Of a stretch of DNA of 50,356 nucleotides, positions 10,094 to 18,444 are shown one piece after another. The stretch lies in contig CALKJU010000059.1 of NCBI GenBank assembly GCA_937995535.1, forward strand, positions 1-50,356, given 5' to 3'. How positions within the stretch are numbered: the first letter of the stretch is position 1; each line of letters starts with the position of its first letter. The translations under genes and the position numbers were made by a program. The stretch comes from an uncultured Alphaproteobacteria bacterium (GTDB lineage: Bacteria > Pseudomonadota > Alphaproteobacteria > Geminicoccales > Geminicoccaceae). Under the pieces are notes generated by a model. That model was not told the origin of the DNA, ran no database searches, and saw only the letters and a program-made list of their open reading frames with translations.

Positions 10094-11101
10094 ATGCGCA
10101 CGACAAGGCGGACGTTCACGCTCGGCAGCCTGCTGGCCGCCGGCACGCTCGGCCTGCCGGTCTTCGTCAAGGCGCAGCAGGGCAAGACCGTCGCCCTGCT
10201 GTTCGACAGCCTGGTGTCGCCCTTCTGGGTCTCGGGGCTCGACATCATGCGCGCCAAGGCGGCCGAGAACGGCTGGGAGGTGCTGGAGAACATCTCGAAC
10301 TTCGACGACAACAAGCAGTTCGAGCAGGTCAAGGCGATGATCGCCCGCAAGGTGGACGGGATCCTGATCATCCAGACCGACGCGAAAGCGGTCATTCCGG
10401 CCATCCGCGCGGCCAACGAGGCCGGCATCCCGATGGTTCACTTCAACCGCCCGCCGGCCGAGAGCGACGCCTACTCGGTCGCGATCCAGGCCGACAATCG
10501 CAAGATCGCCGCCGACACGGTTCAGTTCCTGGTCGATCAGGCGCGGAAGGATGGCCGCCAGCGCAAGGCCGTGATCCTCATCGGCGACCTCGGCGACGTC
10601 AACGCCATCCAGCGCCGCGACGGCTTCTTCGACGTGGCCGACAAGAACACCGATATCGTCGAGGTGGTGGCGCGGGTCTCGACCGAGTGGAACGCCGACA
10701 AGGCGTTCGCCGGCCTGACCAATGCCTTCCAGGCCAATCCCGACATCGACCTGCTGTTCACCTCGTCGGACTTCATGCTGCCGCAGATCCAGCAGGTCAT
10801 GGAGACCTTCGACAAGTGGCACAAGCGCGGCGAGGAGGGGCATGTGCTGCTCGGCGGCTTCGACGGCGACGCCACCGCCTACCAGCTCATCCTCGACGGC
10901 TACATGGACGCCTGCGGCGTGCAGAACCTGTTCCTCGAGGTCGACATGGCCTTCCAGGCGTTCCAGGACATGTGGGCCGGCCAGAAGCCGGACAAGCTCT
11001 TGCTCGACCCCGGCTTCGTCATCACCGCCGACAACATGGAGCAGACCCGCGACGCGATGTGGGGCTTCATCGTCTGGACGAAGAACGGCGGCAAGCCCTG
11101 A
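10094..11101 (+). CDS. Sugar ABC transporter periplasmic substrate-binding protein
   Basis: This 335-residue protein is of the ribose/xylose-type (Peripla_BP_4) family. The N-terminus has a twin-arginine-like signal, TRRTFTLGS followed by a hydrophobic stretch and a cut near VKAQQ. The mature part starts KTVALLFDSLVSPFWVSG and carries QVKAMIARKVDGILI, ANEAGIPMVHFNRP and LLGGFDGDATAYQLI, the two-lobe periplasmic-binding fold. It captures a sugar or polyol in the periplasm and delivers it to the permease. The start at 10094 is preceded by GGGGAGG. A 13-bp stem-loop follows the stop, a common device for making more binding protein than membrane subunits. The substrate cannot be read from the sequence. 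Confidence 0.9.
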   Translation: MRTTRRTFTLGSLLAAGTLGLPVFVKAQQGKTVALLFDSLVSPFWVSGLDIMRAKAAENGWEVLENISNFDDNKQFEQVKAMIARKVDGILIIQTDAKAVIPAIRAANEAGIPMVHFNRPPAESDAYSVAIQADNRKIAADTVQFLVDQARKDGRQRKAVILIGDLGDVNAIQRRDGFFDVADKNTDIVEVVARVSTEWNADKAFAGLTNAFQANPDIDLLFTSSDFMLPQIQQVMETFDKWHKRGEEGHVLLGGFDGDATAYQLILDGYMDACGVQNLFLEVDMAFQAFQDMWAGQKPDKLLLDPGFVITADNMEQTRDAMWGFIVWTKNGGKP

Positions 11102-11106
11102 GTGGC

Positions 11107-11137
11107 GCGGGGCGGCGTCGTGGGGACGTCGCCCCGC
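11107..11137 (+). promoter_or_regulatory. Intergenic RNA stem-loop after the binding-protein gene
   Basis: GCGGGGCG (11107-11114) pairs with CGCCCCGC (11130-11137). The pairing continues inward through a G-T wobble and CGTC/GACG, giving a 13-bp stem with a 5-nt loop. There is no T-tract, so a partial terminator or an mRNA 3'-end stabiliser fits better than a full terminator. Confidence 0.6.
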
Positions 11138-11166
11138 TCCCGGGCGACGGCGGGCGGCCGTAACGG

Positions 11167-12207
11167 ATGAGCGCGGTGCGGATCGACGCTCGACGCGGCG
11201 CGCAGGGCGTCGCTACGGTCTCGTGGCTGCGGCGTCTCCTGCTCTCCGAATATCTCGTTCTGCTGCTGACCATCGTCTTCGTCCTCGTCATGCTGCCGGT
11301 GGCGCCGGAGCTGGCGTCGCTGGAGACGTGGCGGGACATCATCGGTGCGATGATGCCGCTCCTGATCGTCGCCACCGGCCAAGCGTTCGTCCTGATCGTC
11401 GCCGGCATCGACCTCAGCGCGACCTCCAACCTCGCCATCTCCAGCGTGCTCGCAGCGGCGGTGATGACGCTCGACGGCGGGCCGCTCGCCGCGGCCCCGG
11501 CGTGGCTCGCCATCGCCGCCGGGATCCTCGTGTTCGTCGCCGTCGGCAGCGGTCTCGGCGCGCTCAACGGAGCCTGCGTCACCCGCCTGAGCATGCCGCC
11601 GTTCATCGTCACCCTGACGACGATGATGTTCTTCTCCGGGCTCGCCATCTGGATCACCACCCTGCTGACCGACGACGGCAGCTCGATCGGCAACCTGCCG
11701 CAAGGCTTCGCCTTTCTCGGGCAGGGGCGGATCGCCGGGCTGCCGTTCTCGCTGTTGATCGCGCTCGCCGTCTGCGTCGTGGCGCACGTCGTCCTCAGCC
11801 GCACGCTGTTCGGTCGCTGGCTGTTCGCGATCGGCATCAACCCACGCGCCGCCGAGGTGTCCGGGGTGCCGGTGCGCCGGGCCGTGTTCTTCGCCTATGT
11901 CATCTGCGGCCTGTGCGCCGGGATGGCCGCCATTCTCTACACGGCGCGGCTGGAGACCGGCACGCCGGTGCTCGGTCAGCGCATCCTTCTCGACGTGGTC
12001 GGCGCTGCGGTCATCGGCGGCGTCAGCCTGTTCGGCGGCAAGGGCAAGGTGCTGTGGGTGGTGTTCGGCGCGCTGTTCCTCACCGTCGTCGACAAGGGGC
12101 TGTCCTTGCTCGGCCTCTCCCTGGCCTCGATGTTCGCCATCAAGGGCGGGGCGATCCTCGCCGCGGCGGTGATCGACGCCCAGCGACAGCGGCTGCTGCG
12201 GGCCTGA
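11167..12207 (+). CDS. Sugar ABC transporter permease (RbsC-like), first copy
   Basis: This 346-residue multi-spanning inner-membrane protein belongs to the BPD_transp_2 (ribose-type) family. Diagnostic stretches are VATGQAFVLIVAGIDLSATSN, ALNGACVTRLSMPPFIVTL and FAIGINPRAAEVSGVPVRR (the cytoplasmic coupling loop), then VVGAAVIGGVSLFGGKGK. It begins 65 bp after the binding-protein gene, past the hairpin, and ends 4 bp before the ATPase gene. It pairs with the second permease encoded after the ATPase, so the pore is probably a heterodimer. Substrate unknown. Confidence 0.9.
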   Translation: MSAVRIDARRGAQGVATVSWLRRLLLSEYLVLLLTIVFVLVMLPVAPELASLETWRDIIGAMMPLLIVATGQAFVLIVAGIDLSATSNLAISSVLAAAVMTLDGGPLAAAPAWLAIAAGILVFVAVGSGLGALNGACVTRLSMPPFIVTLTTMMFFSGLAIWITTLLTDDGSSIGNLPQGFAFLGQGRIAGLPFSLLIALAVCVVAHVVLSRTLFGRWLFAIGINPRAAEVSGVPVRRAVFFAYVICGLCAGMAAILYTARLETGTPVLGQRILLDVVGAAVIGGVSLFGGKGKVLWVVFGALFLTVVDKGLSLLGLSLASMFAIKGGAILAAAVIDAQRQRLLRA

Positions 12208-12211
12208 GGCG

Positions 12212-13747
12212 ATGCCCGCCACGCCGCTCCTGGTCATCGAGGGCCTGTGCAAGAGCTTCTTCGGCGTCCAGGTCCTGTTCGACGTCGGGCTGACGCTGCG
12301 TCCCGGCGAGGTCCTGGCGCTGGTCGGCGAGAACGGCTCCGGCAAGTCGACGACGATGAACATCCTGGGCGGGGTGCATCGCCCCGACCGCGGCCGGATG
12401 ACCATCGACGGCACCGACTACGCTCCGCGTGGGCCGCGCGACGCCGAGGCGCGCGGCATCGCCTTCATCCATCAGGAGCTCAACCTCTTCCGTAACCTGA
12501 CGATCGAGGAGAACCTGTTCATCGGCGGGTTCCCGCGCCTGGCGCGCTGGCTGCCGCTGATCGACCGGCGACGGGTCCGCGAGCACGCCGCCGCACTGCT
12601 TGCCGCGATCGACCTCGACCTGGCACCCAACACCCCGGTCAGCCGCCTGAGTCAGGGCGAGCGGCAGCTGGTCGAGATCGCCAAGGCGCTCGGCGGCGAT
12701 GCGCGAATCGTGATCTTCGACGAGCCGACCACCTCGCTGACCGACCGCGAGACGCAGCGCCTGTTCGCGCAGATCGAGCGGCTCCGCGACAAGGGAATCG
12801 GCGTCATCTACATCAGCCACATCCTCGGCGACGTGATGCGGCTGTGCGACCGCGTGACGGTGCTCCGCGACGGCCACGTCGTCGGCGACGCGGCCCGCGC
12901 CGACCTCACCGTCGACCGCCTGATCACGCTGATGGTCGGGCGCACGATCGACCAGATCTACCCCCCGCGCGCACCTGCGATCCGCCCGGGCCCGCCGGCC
13001 CTCGAGGTCCGCGGGCTCAGCCAGCGCGGCATGGTCGAGAGCCTCGACTTTACGGTCGCCCAGGGGGAGGTGGTCGGCGTTGCGGGGCTGATGGGCGCGG
13101 GCCGGTCGGAAATGGCGCGCATCCTGTTCGGCCTCGACCCGTTCGAGCGCGGTACGATCCTGGTCGACGGCCGTCCGCTCGAGCGGGTGACACCGCTGAC
13201 GGCGATGGACCGTGGCATGGCGTTCCTCACCGAGGACCGGCGCGCCGAGGGCCTCCTCATGGAGGCCAGCATCGCCGACAACATCGCGCTGCCCTCGCTG
13301 CCGCGCTTCGCCGCCGGCGTGGCCCGGCTGCTCGAGCGCACGAGGCTCGGCGACGCGGTCGAGCGGACCGGCCGCGACGTCCAGGTCAACGCGACCGACT
13401 TCGCCGCCACCCTGGCCAAGAACCTGTCCGGCGGCAATCAGCAGAAGGTGGTCATCGGCAAGTGGCTGCTGCGCGCGCCGCGGCTGTTCATCCTCGACGA
13501 GCCGACCCGCGGCATCGACGTCGGCGCCAAGTACGAGGTGTACAAGATCATCAACCAGCTCGCCGCGGCGGGGACGGGGGTGCTGATGATCTCCTCCGAG
13601 ATCGAGGAGCTGATCGGGATGTGCGACCGCATCCTGGTGATGGCGCACGGCGAGATCCGCGCCGAGATCGAGCGGGCCGCGTTCGACCGCGAGGCGATCC
13701 TGCGCGCGGCGATGTGGGACAGCGTCCGCCATGGAGCGGCGGCATGA
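12212..13747 (+). CDS. Sugar ABC transporter ATP-binding protein (RbsA-like, two ATPase domains)
   Basis: This 511-residue protein is two fused ATP-binding domains. The first has Walker A GENGSGKSTT (about residues 44-53), the signature LSQGERQLVE and Walker B IFDEPTTSL. The second begins with AGLMGAGRSEMARI in the degenerate Walker A position, has the signature LSGGNQQKVVI and ends with Walker B FILDEPTRGIDVG. This asymmetry is normal for RbsA/MglA/XylG proteins. It powers import of the sugar captured by the 10094 product. The stop overlaps the second permease start (ATGA). Confidence 0.94.
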   Translation: MPATPLLVIEGLCKSFFGVQVLFDVGLTLRPGEVLALVGENGSGKSTTMNILGGVHRPDRGRMTIDGTDYAPRGPRDAEARGIAFIHQELNLFRNLTIEENLFIGGFPRLARWLPLIDRRRVREHAAALLAAIDLDLAPNTPVSRLSQGERQLVEIAKALGGDARIVIFDEPTTSLTDRETQRLFAQIERLRDKGIGVIYISHILGDVMRLCDRVTVLRDGHVVGDAARADLTVDRLITLMVGRTIDQIYPPRAPAIRPGPPALEVRGLSQRGMVESLDFTVAQGEVVGVAGLMGAGRSEMARILFGLDPFERGTILVDGRPLERVTPLTAMDRGMAFLTEDRRAEGLLMEASIADNIALPSLPRFAAGVARLLERTRLGDAVERTGRDVQVNATDFAATLAKNLSGGNQQKVVIGKWLLRAPRLFILDEPTRGIDVGAKYEVYKIINQLAAAGTGVLMISSEIEELIGMCDRILVMAHGEIRAEIERAAFDREAILRAAMWDSVRHGAAA

Positions 13748-14724
13748 GCGCGGATCCGCACCGGCTGCGCCTGCTGCTGCTGCAGAACGCGCCGCTGCTG
13801 CTGTTCCTCGTGCTGCTCGGCACCTTCGCGCTGCTCTCGGAGCGCTTCCTGACCCCCGGCAACTTCGTCAACATCATGGCGCAGGCGGCGCACATCGCGA
13901 TCATCGCGATCGGGATGACCTTCGTGCTGCTCGTCGCCGGGATCGACCTCTCGGTCGGCGCCAACATGTACGCCTCCTGCATCGTCGTCGCGCTGTACAT
14001 GAAGGGCATGCATCCGCTGGCCGGATTCGCCGTCGCCGGCGGGCTCGGCCTGCTGTTCGGCGCGGTCAACGCCTTCCTCGTCGTCGTGCTGCGCGTGCCG
14101 GCCTTCATCGCCACGCTGGCGACGCTGTTCATCGGCCGCGCGTGGGCGCTCTACCTGTCCGGCGTCAAGATGGTCCCGTTCGGCAAGGAGCTGCTGCTGC
14201 TGGGTCGTTCGTCCTGGCTCGGCGTGCCGGTCGCGATCTGGATCTTCCTGCTCGTCTTCGCGATCGCCTGGACGGTCCTCAACCAGACCACCTTCGGCCG
14301 TCAGGTCTACGCCGTCGGCGCCGACCCGGAGGCGGCGAAGAAGGCTGGCATCGCCGTGCCGCGCGTGCTGTTTGCGGTGTACTGCATCTGTGGCCTGTGT
14401 GCGGGGATCGGCGGGCTGGTCTCGGCGACGCAGGTCGCGGCCGCCGCCTCGACCTTCGGCTTCCAGAAGGAGTTCCCGGTCATCGCGGCCGCGGTGCTCG
14501 GCGGGACCAGCCTCTTCGGCGGGCGCGGCGGCGTGGTCGGCACGGTGTTCGGCGCTGTGCTGATCCAGACCGTCGAGAACGGTCTGGTGATGACCAACGC
14601 CGATCCTTATGTCTACCCGCTGATCATCAGCGCGATCATCTTCATCGCCGTGCTGGTCGATTCCCAGCGCACGGGCATGCTGGAGCGGCTCGAGCGGCGC
14701 AAGATCCGTCCCGAGCCCGGTTGA
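13744..14724 (+). CDS. Sugar ABC transporter permease (RbsC-like), second copy
   Basis: This 326-residue ribose-type permease begins MSADPHRLRLLLLQNAPLLL. It shares with the first copy the blocks AIGMTFVLLVAGIDLSVGA, VNAFLVVVLRVPAFIATLAT, YAVGADPEAAKKAGIAVPRV and AAAVLGGTSLFGGRGG. It is clearly related to but diverged from the 11167 product, so the two probably form a heteromeric channel. The start overlaps the ATPase stop by 4 bp. The gene ends 14 bp from the convergent CBS gene, leaving little room for a terminator. Confidence 0.9.
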   Translation: MSADPHRLRLLLLQNAPLLLFLVLLGTFALLSERFLTPGNFVNIMAQAAHIAIIAIGMTFVLLVAGIDLSVGANMYASCIVVALYMKGMHPLAGFAVAGGLGLLFGAVNAFLVVVLRVPAFIATLATLFIGRAWALYLSGVKMVPFGKELLLLGRSSWLGVPVAIWIFLLVFAIAWTVLNQTTFGRQVYAVGADPEAAKKAGIAVPRVLFAVYCICGLCAGIGGLVSATQVAAAASTFGFQKEFPVIAAAVLGGTSLFGGRGGVVGTVFGAVLIQTVENGLVMTNADPYVYPLIISAIIFIAVLVDSQRTGMLERLERRKIRPEPG

Positions 14725-14738
14725 GCGGTCCGGCGCGC

Positions 14739-15176
14739 CTATTGCAGGTGGATGTACTCGCGCAGCACGTTGGCCTCGAGCTCGACCTCCTCGAGGCGGT
14801 TCTTGACCACGTCGCCGATACTCACGATGCCGACGAGCTTGCCGCTCTCGACCACCGGCAGGTGCCGGATCCGCCGCTGCGTCATCGTCGTCATCAGGTC
14901 CTTGACGGTGTCCTCGAGCCCGCAGGTGAGGACGTGCCGGGTCATGATCTCCTCGAGGGTGAGGTCCGGCGCCAGGGCTTCCGCGCCGCGCTCGGCGACC
15001 ACCCGGACGATGTCGCGCTCCGAGACGATGCCGAGCACGCGGGAGCCGTCGTCGCTGACGATCAGCGCACCGATCCGCTCCAGCATCAGGCGATGGACCG
15101 CGGTGGCGACGCTCGTGTCGGGGCGCACGGTCACCACGGCCGAGCCCTTGTGGGCGAGGATGTCCCGGACCTTCAT
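14739..15176 (-). CDS. Tandem CBS-domain protein
   Basis: This 145-residue cytoplasmic protein is almost entirely one CBS pair (Bateman module). The start at 15176 gives MKVRDILAHKGSAVVTVRPD. The first CBS contains LMLERIGALIVSDDGSRVLG and SERDIVR; the second contains EIMTRHVLTCG, QRRIRHLPVVESGKLV and SIGDVVKNRL. Such stand-alone pairs bind adenine nucleotides and are proposed energy sensors, but the partner is unknown. The longer reading from 15209 adds a basic segment without support. It is convergent with the sugar importer operon and appears monocistronic. Confidence 0.87.
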   Translation of the reverse strand: MKVRDILAHKGSAVVTVRPDTSVATAVHRLMLERIGALIVSDDGSRVLGIVSERDIVRVVAERGAEALAPDLTLEEIMTRHVLTCGLEDTVKDLMTTMTQRRIRHLPVVESGKLVGIVSIGDVVKNRLEEVELEANVLREYIHLQ

Positions 15177-15278
15177 CCGCAGCCTCCCGCGGGTGCACGC
15201 CGGCTGCACCGCCCCGCCGGCTAGGGCGTCCTTCTACTTTCGATCATCATCGCCGAGGTGGCAAGCCGCCGCATCGGA

Positions 15279-15509
15279 TCAGCGCCGCACCTGGTCGTAG
15301 ACGAACCCTCCGGCGGCGCCGGCCGCGGCACCGGTCAGCGTGGTCGACAGGAAGTCGCCGCGGAGCAGGCCGATCGCGGCACCGCTCGCGGCACCCACGG
15401 CGGCGCCGGTCGCGGCGCGCTCGCCGGTCTGCCGGTCGACCTCGCAGGCAGGGAGGCCGAGCAGCGCCCCGGCGAGCAGCAGTGGGCGCAGGAAGTTCGG
15501 CTTCATCAT
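15279..15509 (-). CDS. Small glycine-zipper lipoprotein (76 aa)
   Basis: ATG 15509 is preceded by GGGAG. The N-terminus MMKPNFLRPLLLAGALLGLP leads to a lipobox-like LPAC, so the mature protein probably starts with a lipidated Cys22. The rest is a glycine zipper (ATGAAVGAASGAAIG ... TGAAAGAAGGFVYDQ), as in the YMGG/OsmB-type envelope proteins. It lies 32 bp downstream of the Rap1a/Tai-domain gene on the same strand, suggesting one transcript. Role in the envelope is inferred. Confidence 0.75.
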   Translation of the reverse strand: MMKPNFLRPLLLAGALLGLPACEVDRQTGERAATGAAVGAASGAAIGLLRGDFLSTTLTGAAAGAAGGFVYDQVRR

Positions 15510-15541
15510 GGGAGTCCGCTCCCTCGTTGCGGCTGGCAGGG

Positions 15542-15904
15542 TCACGAGCAGGGATAGAGCGCCGCGGCCGCGCGCCACAGGCCGTCGACCGCGCGGTCGG
15601 ACGCGTGCTGCGGGTTGGCCGCGGCCCAACCGACGATCGCCTTGCTGATCTCGTCGAGTGTCGGGATCGGGTCGGCGCAGGCCCAGCGGTCGATCACCTC
15701 GGCGCGGCGCAGCGCCAGGTAGAGTTCGCCGCTGCCCATGATGTAGCCCTGACAGAAGGCCTGCGCCGCCGCGTCGTCGTCGCGGGCGCAGAGCCCGGCG
15801 AGATCGCCGAAGGTCGAGACCGACGGGGGGGCGTCGTCCTCGGCGCTGCCGGGCTTCGCCACCAACAGCAGACAGGTTGCCGCGAGCACGGCGGCGATAC
15901 GCAT
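15542..15904 (-). CDS. Secreted Rap1a/Tai-domain protein
   Basis: This 120-residue protein has a Sec signal (MRIAAVLAATCLLLVAKPGSA, cut before EDD). The mature domain shows the Rap1a/Tai pattern: GLCARDDD, FCQGYIMGSGE, WACADPIPTLDEI, then VGWAAANPQHAS and a C-terminal YPCS. The four mature cysteines probably form two disulphides. Founding members are periplasmic immunity proteins against T6SS amidases (Serratia), but most alphaproteobacterial relatives sit away from any T6SS, and no effector gene is nearby here. It is divergent from the sensor gene at 16060. Confidence 0.75.
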   Translation of the reverse strand: MRIAAVLAATCLLLVAKPGSAEDDAPPSVSTFGDLAGLCARDDDAAAQAFCQGYIMGSGELYLALRRAEVIDRWACADPIPTLDEISKAIVGWAAANPQHASDRAVDGLWRAAAALYPCS

Positions 15905-16059
15905 CGGTATCCTCCCTCGGAGTCGGCCCCGGGCCGGCCGACACGCCGGTCGGCGCGGGTCAGCAAGCCTTCCTTTAGCCTCTTCACCGGTCCGCGCAAG
16001 ACGTTAGGCTCGCCATCGCAGGCGGCGCCACGGCCGCGCGACGAGGTGGACGGGGAGGT

Positions 16060-18444
16060 TTGAGCGCCGCCGAGATCATCGACGTGGATCGCGACCCGCG
16101 CGAGGCGGCGCGCAGCTTCCGCCGCCGCCTGCTGCGCCTGGGCGTGCCCTTGCTCGGCGTGCTCGCGATCGTCGCCGCGATCGCCGCCGTCACCTTCTAC
16201 TCGTTCGCCCGCAACCGCGACGACGCGCTGATCCTGTCCCAAGACCTGATCCGGGCGCTCGACGAGCGCGTGCAGACCGAAGTGACGGCGTTCCTGCGCC
16301 CGGCGGCCGACGCCGTCGAGACGCTCGCGCTCACCGTCCCCGCCGGCCCGCTCGAGGCCACAGCCGCGGCCGGCATCGAGGCCTTGGCCCTGGGTCTGAT
16401 CGGCGCCCGCCCGCAGCTCGCCGCGCTGTTCGTCGGCGACCAGGACGGCGCCTTCCTGATGGTCCAGCGCACGGCGGAGGGCGCGTTCGACACCAAGCGG
16501 GTCGAGATCGGCGCGCGGGGCCGCGAGGTGCGCTGGACGCGGCGGGCGAGCGACGGGACGACCCTGCGCGTCGAGACCGACCCGCGCGACGCATTCGACC
16601 CGCGCACCCGGCCCTGGTTCACGGGCGCGCGCACCAGTGATCGGCCTTACTGGAGCGACGTCTACGTGTTCTTCACCTCGCGCCAGCTCGGCGTGACCGT
16701 CGCCGAGCGTGCCCGGGCACGCCCGGACGCGGTCGTCGGCGGCGATATCCAGCTCGACGCGCTGAGCGCCTTCCTGCGCGCGCTGCGGATCGGTGCCACG
16801 GGGCAGGCGCTGATCCTCGATGCGAGCGGCCGGATCATCGCCGCACCGCACCTCGCCGGCGCCGGCCTGCGCGAGCGCGACGGCGCGCCGCACCTCGACG
16901 AGCTCGGCGACCCGCTGCTGCTCAAGGCCTACGACCGGGTCCGTGTCGCCGGGCCCGGGTACCGGATCGAGACCATCGCCGACGCGCGCTACGTCGTCGC
17001 CGTCTCCTCCCTGGCCGAGGCGACAGGGCGCGACTGGTCGCTGATGATCGTCGTGCCGGAGCAGGATTTCGTCGGCTTCGTCGCCGCCAACAGCCGCACG
17101 GCACTGCTACTCTCCGGTGGCATCCTGGCGCTGGTGATCGGGCTCGCGGCGCTGCTCGCCCTGCAAGGCTTCGCCACCGATCGGCTCGCCGCCGATCTCG
17201 CGCGGCGCGAGCGCGCGCTGGCCGACCGGCGTGCCGCGCTGGCGGAGATCGCCGACCTCGCGCCGGGCGTCGAGGCCGGCGACCGCGATGCGGTGGCGGC
17301 CCTGCTCGCGACCCTCGCCACGGTGACCGGGGCGCGCCGTGTCAGCGTCTGGGAGCTCGACGCACGGCGCGGGCTCTTGCACTGCGAGGCGGCCTTCGAC
17401 CGCAGCGACCGGACCACGACCAGCGGCAGCGAGATCCGCCGTGGCGAATGCCCCGAGCTGTTCGAGGCGTTGAGCGCTGGCGCCGAGCTGAGCGTGGCCG
17501 ACGCCGCCGACGATCCACGGACTGCGGCGCTGGCGGCCATCTACCTCACGCCGCTCGGCTGCCGGGCGCTGCACAGCATTCCCGTGCGGCATGGTGCGCG
17601 GGTCGTCGGGGCGCTGTGGCTCGAGGACCTCCCCGCGGCCGCCGACGAGATGACCGCCGACGCCGTCAATCTCGGGCGGCTCGTCGCGTTTCTCGGCAGC
17701 CGCTCGCTGGCCGACGAGGAGGAGACACCAGCTGGGCCGGCGGGTGCCGCGCCTCCGCCCGCGCCGGCCGGAGAGGCGGTCGCGGCGGGCGTCGGTGCGC
17801 CACTCGCGGCGGGTGCCGACGCCCTGCGCCGGGCGTCGATCGCGGAGGCCCGCCGCCGAGCGGAGCTGCTCCAGCTCCACGGCCGCGCCGGCGGCGGCGG
17901 CGACCGCGGTGCGCAGGTCTTTCCCGACTGCACCGTGCTGGTGCTCCGGCTCGGCGATCCCAACGCACTCGCCGCCGGCGGCGCCGGCGCCGGCGAGCGG
18001 ATCGCCAACGTGGTCGCGACCTTCCGCGCCGCGGTGGATCGCCACGGCGTCCGCTACGTCAAGTTCCTCAGCGATCAGATCGTCGCCGTCGACGGCTTCG
18101 ACCGGGCCACCGACGAGGCGGCCGAGATCCTGGCCGAGGTCGCGCTCCTGCTGCAGGACGGCTGTGCGCGGACCTTCGTCGGCGGCGGCGGCTTCGCGCT
18201 CGGCCTCGACTGCGGCCCGGTCCTCGGCTCGGCCGTCGGTTTCGCAGAGGACGCATACAATGTCTGGGGCGAGCCGGTGCGCATCGCGACACGGCTCGCC
18301 GCCACCGCCGACCGTGGCGCGATCCTGGTCAGCGAGAGCGCCTATGACCGCCTGCGCGCACATTACCTGTTCCGCCGCCGCGGCGCCTTCTACATCGAGC
18401 AGGTGGGCGAGTTGACCACCTACGTCCTGCGCGGGCGGCTGTGA
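16060..18444 (+). CDS. Membrane sensor with dCache, GAF and degenerate class III cyclase domain
   Basis: This 794-residue protein has TM1 at 26-48, a periplasmic dCache-type domain at about 55-335 (FDPRTRPWFTGA, DRPYWSD, VVGGDIQLDALS), TM2 at about 346-370, a GAF domain at about 387-546, a Pro/Ala-rich linker and a class III nucleotidyl cyclase domain at about 620-790. In the cyclase domain Lys668 and Asp672 (KFLSD) and Arg745 (ATRL) remain. The first metal Asp position reads Arg630 (LVLRLGD), the base-recognition Asp is Asn734 (YNVWGE) and the transition-state Asn is Arg741, so cyclase activity is doubtful. The start is TTG 16060, with GGGGAGG very close; GTG 16084 is an alternative. It heads the five-gene operon and its stop overlaps the permease start (GTGA). 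Confidence 0.85.
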   Translation: MSAAEIIDVDRDPREAARSFRRRLLRLGVPLLGVLAIVAAIAAVTFYSFARNRDDALILSQDLIRALDERVQTEVTAFLRPAADAVETLALTVPAGPLEATAAAGIEALALGLIGARPQLAALFVGDQDGAFLMVQRTAEGAFDTKRVEIGARGREVRWTRRASDGTTLRVETDPRDAFDPRTRPWFTGARTSDRPYWSDVYVFFTSRQLGVTVAERARARPDAVVGGDIQLDALSAFLRALRIGATGQALILDASGRIIAAPHLAGAGLRERDGAPHLDELGDPLLLKAYDRVRVAGPGYRIETIADARYVVAVSSLAEATGRDWSLMIVVPEQDFVGFVAANSRTALLLSGGILALVIGLAALLALQGFATDRLAADLARRERALADRRAALAEIADLAPGVEAGDRDAVAALLATLATVTGARRVSVWELDARRGLLHCEAAFDRSDRTTTSGSEIRRGECPELFEALSAGAELSVADAADDPRTAALAAIYLTPLGCRALHSIPVRHGARVVGALWLEDLPAAADEMTADAVNLGRLVAFLGSRSLADEEETPAGPAGAAPPPAPAGEAVAAGVGAPLAAGADALRRASIAEARRRAELLQLHGRAGGGGDRGAQVFPDCTVLVLRLGDPNALAAGGAGAGERIANVVATFRAAVDRHGVRYVKFLSDQIVAVDGFDRATDEAAEILAEVALLLQDGCARTFVGGGGFALGLDCGPVLGSAVGFAEDAYNVWGEPVRIATRLAATADRGAILVSESAYDRLRAHYLFRRRGAFYIEQVGELTTYVLRGRL

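Noticed and set aside
13021..13140. Altered Walker A in the second domain of the RbsA-like ATPase
   Set aside because: Asymmetric, degenerate second sites are normal for RbsA/MglA/XylG proteins.
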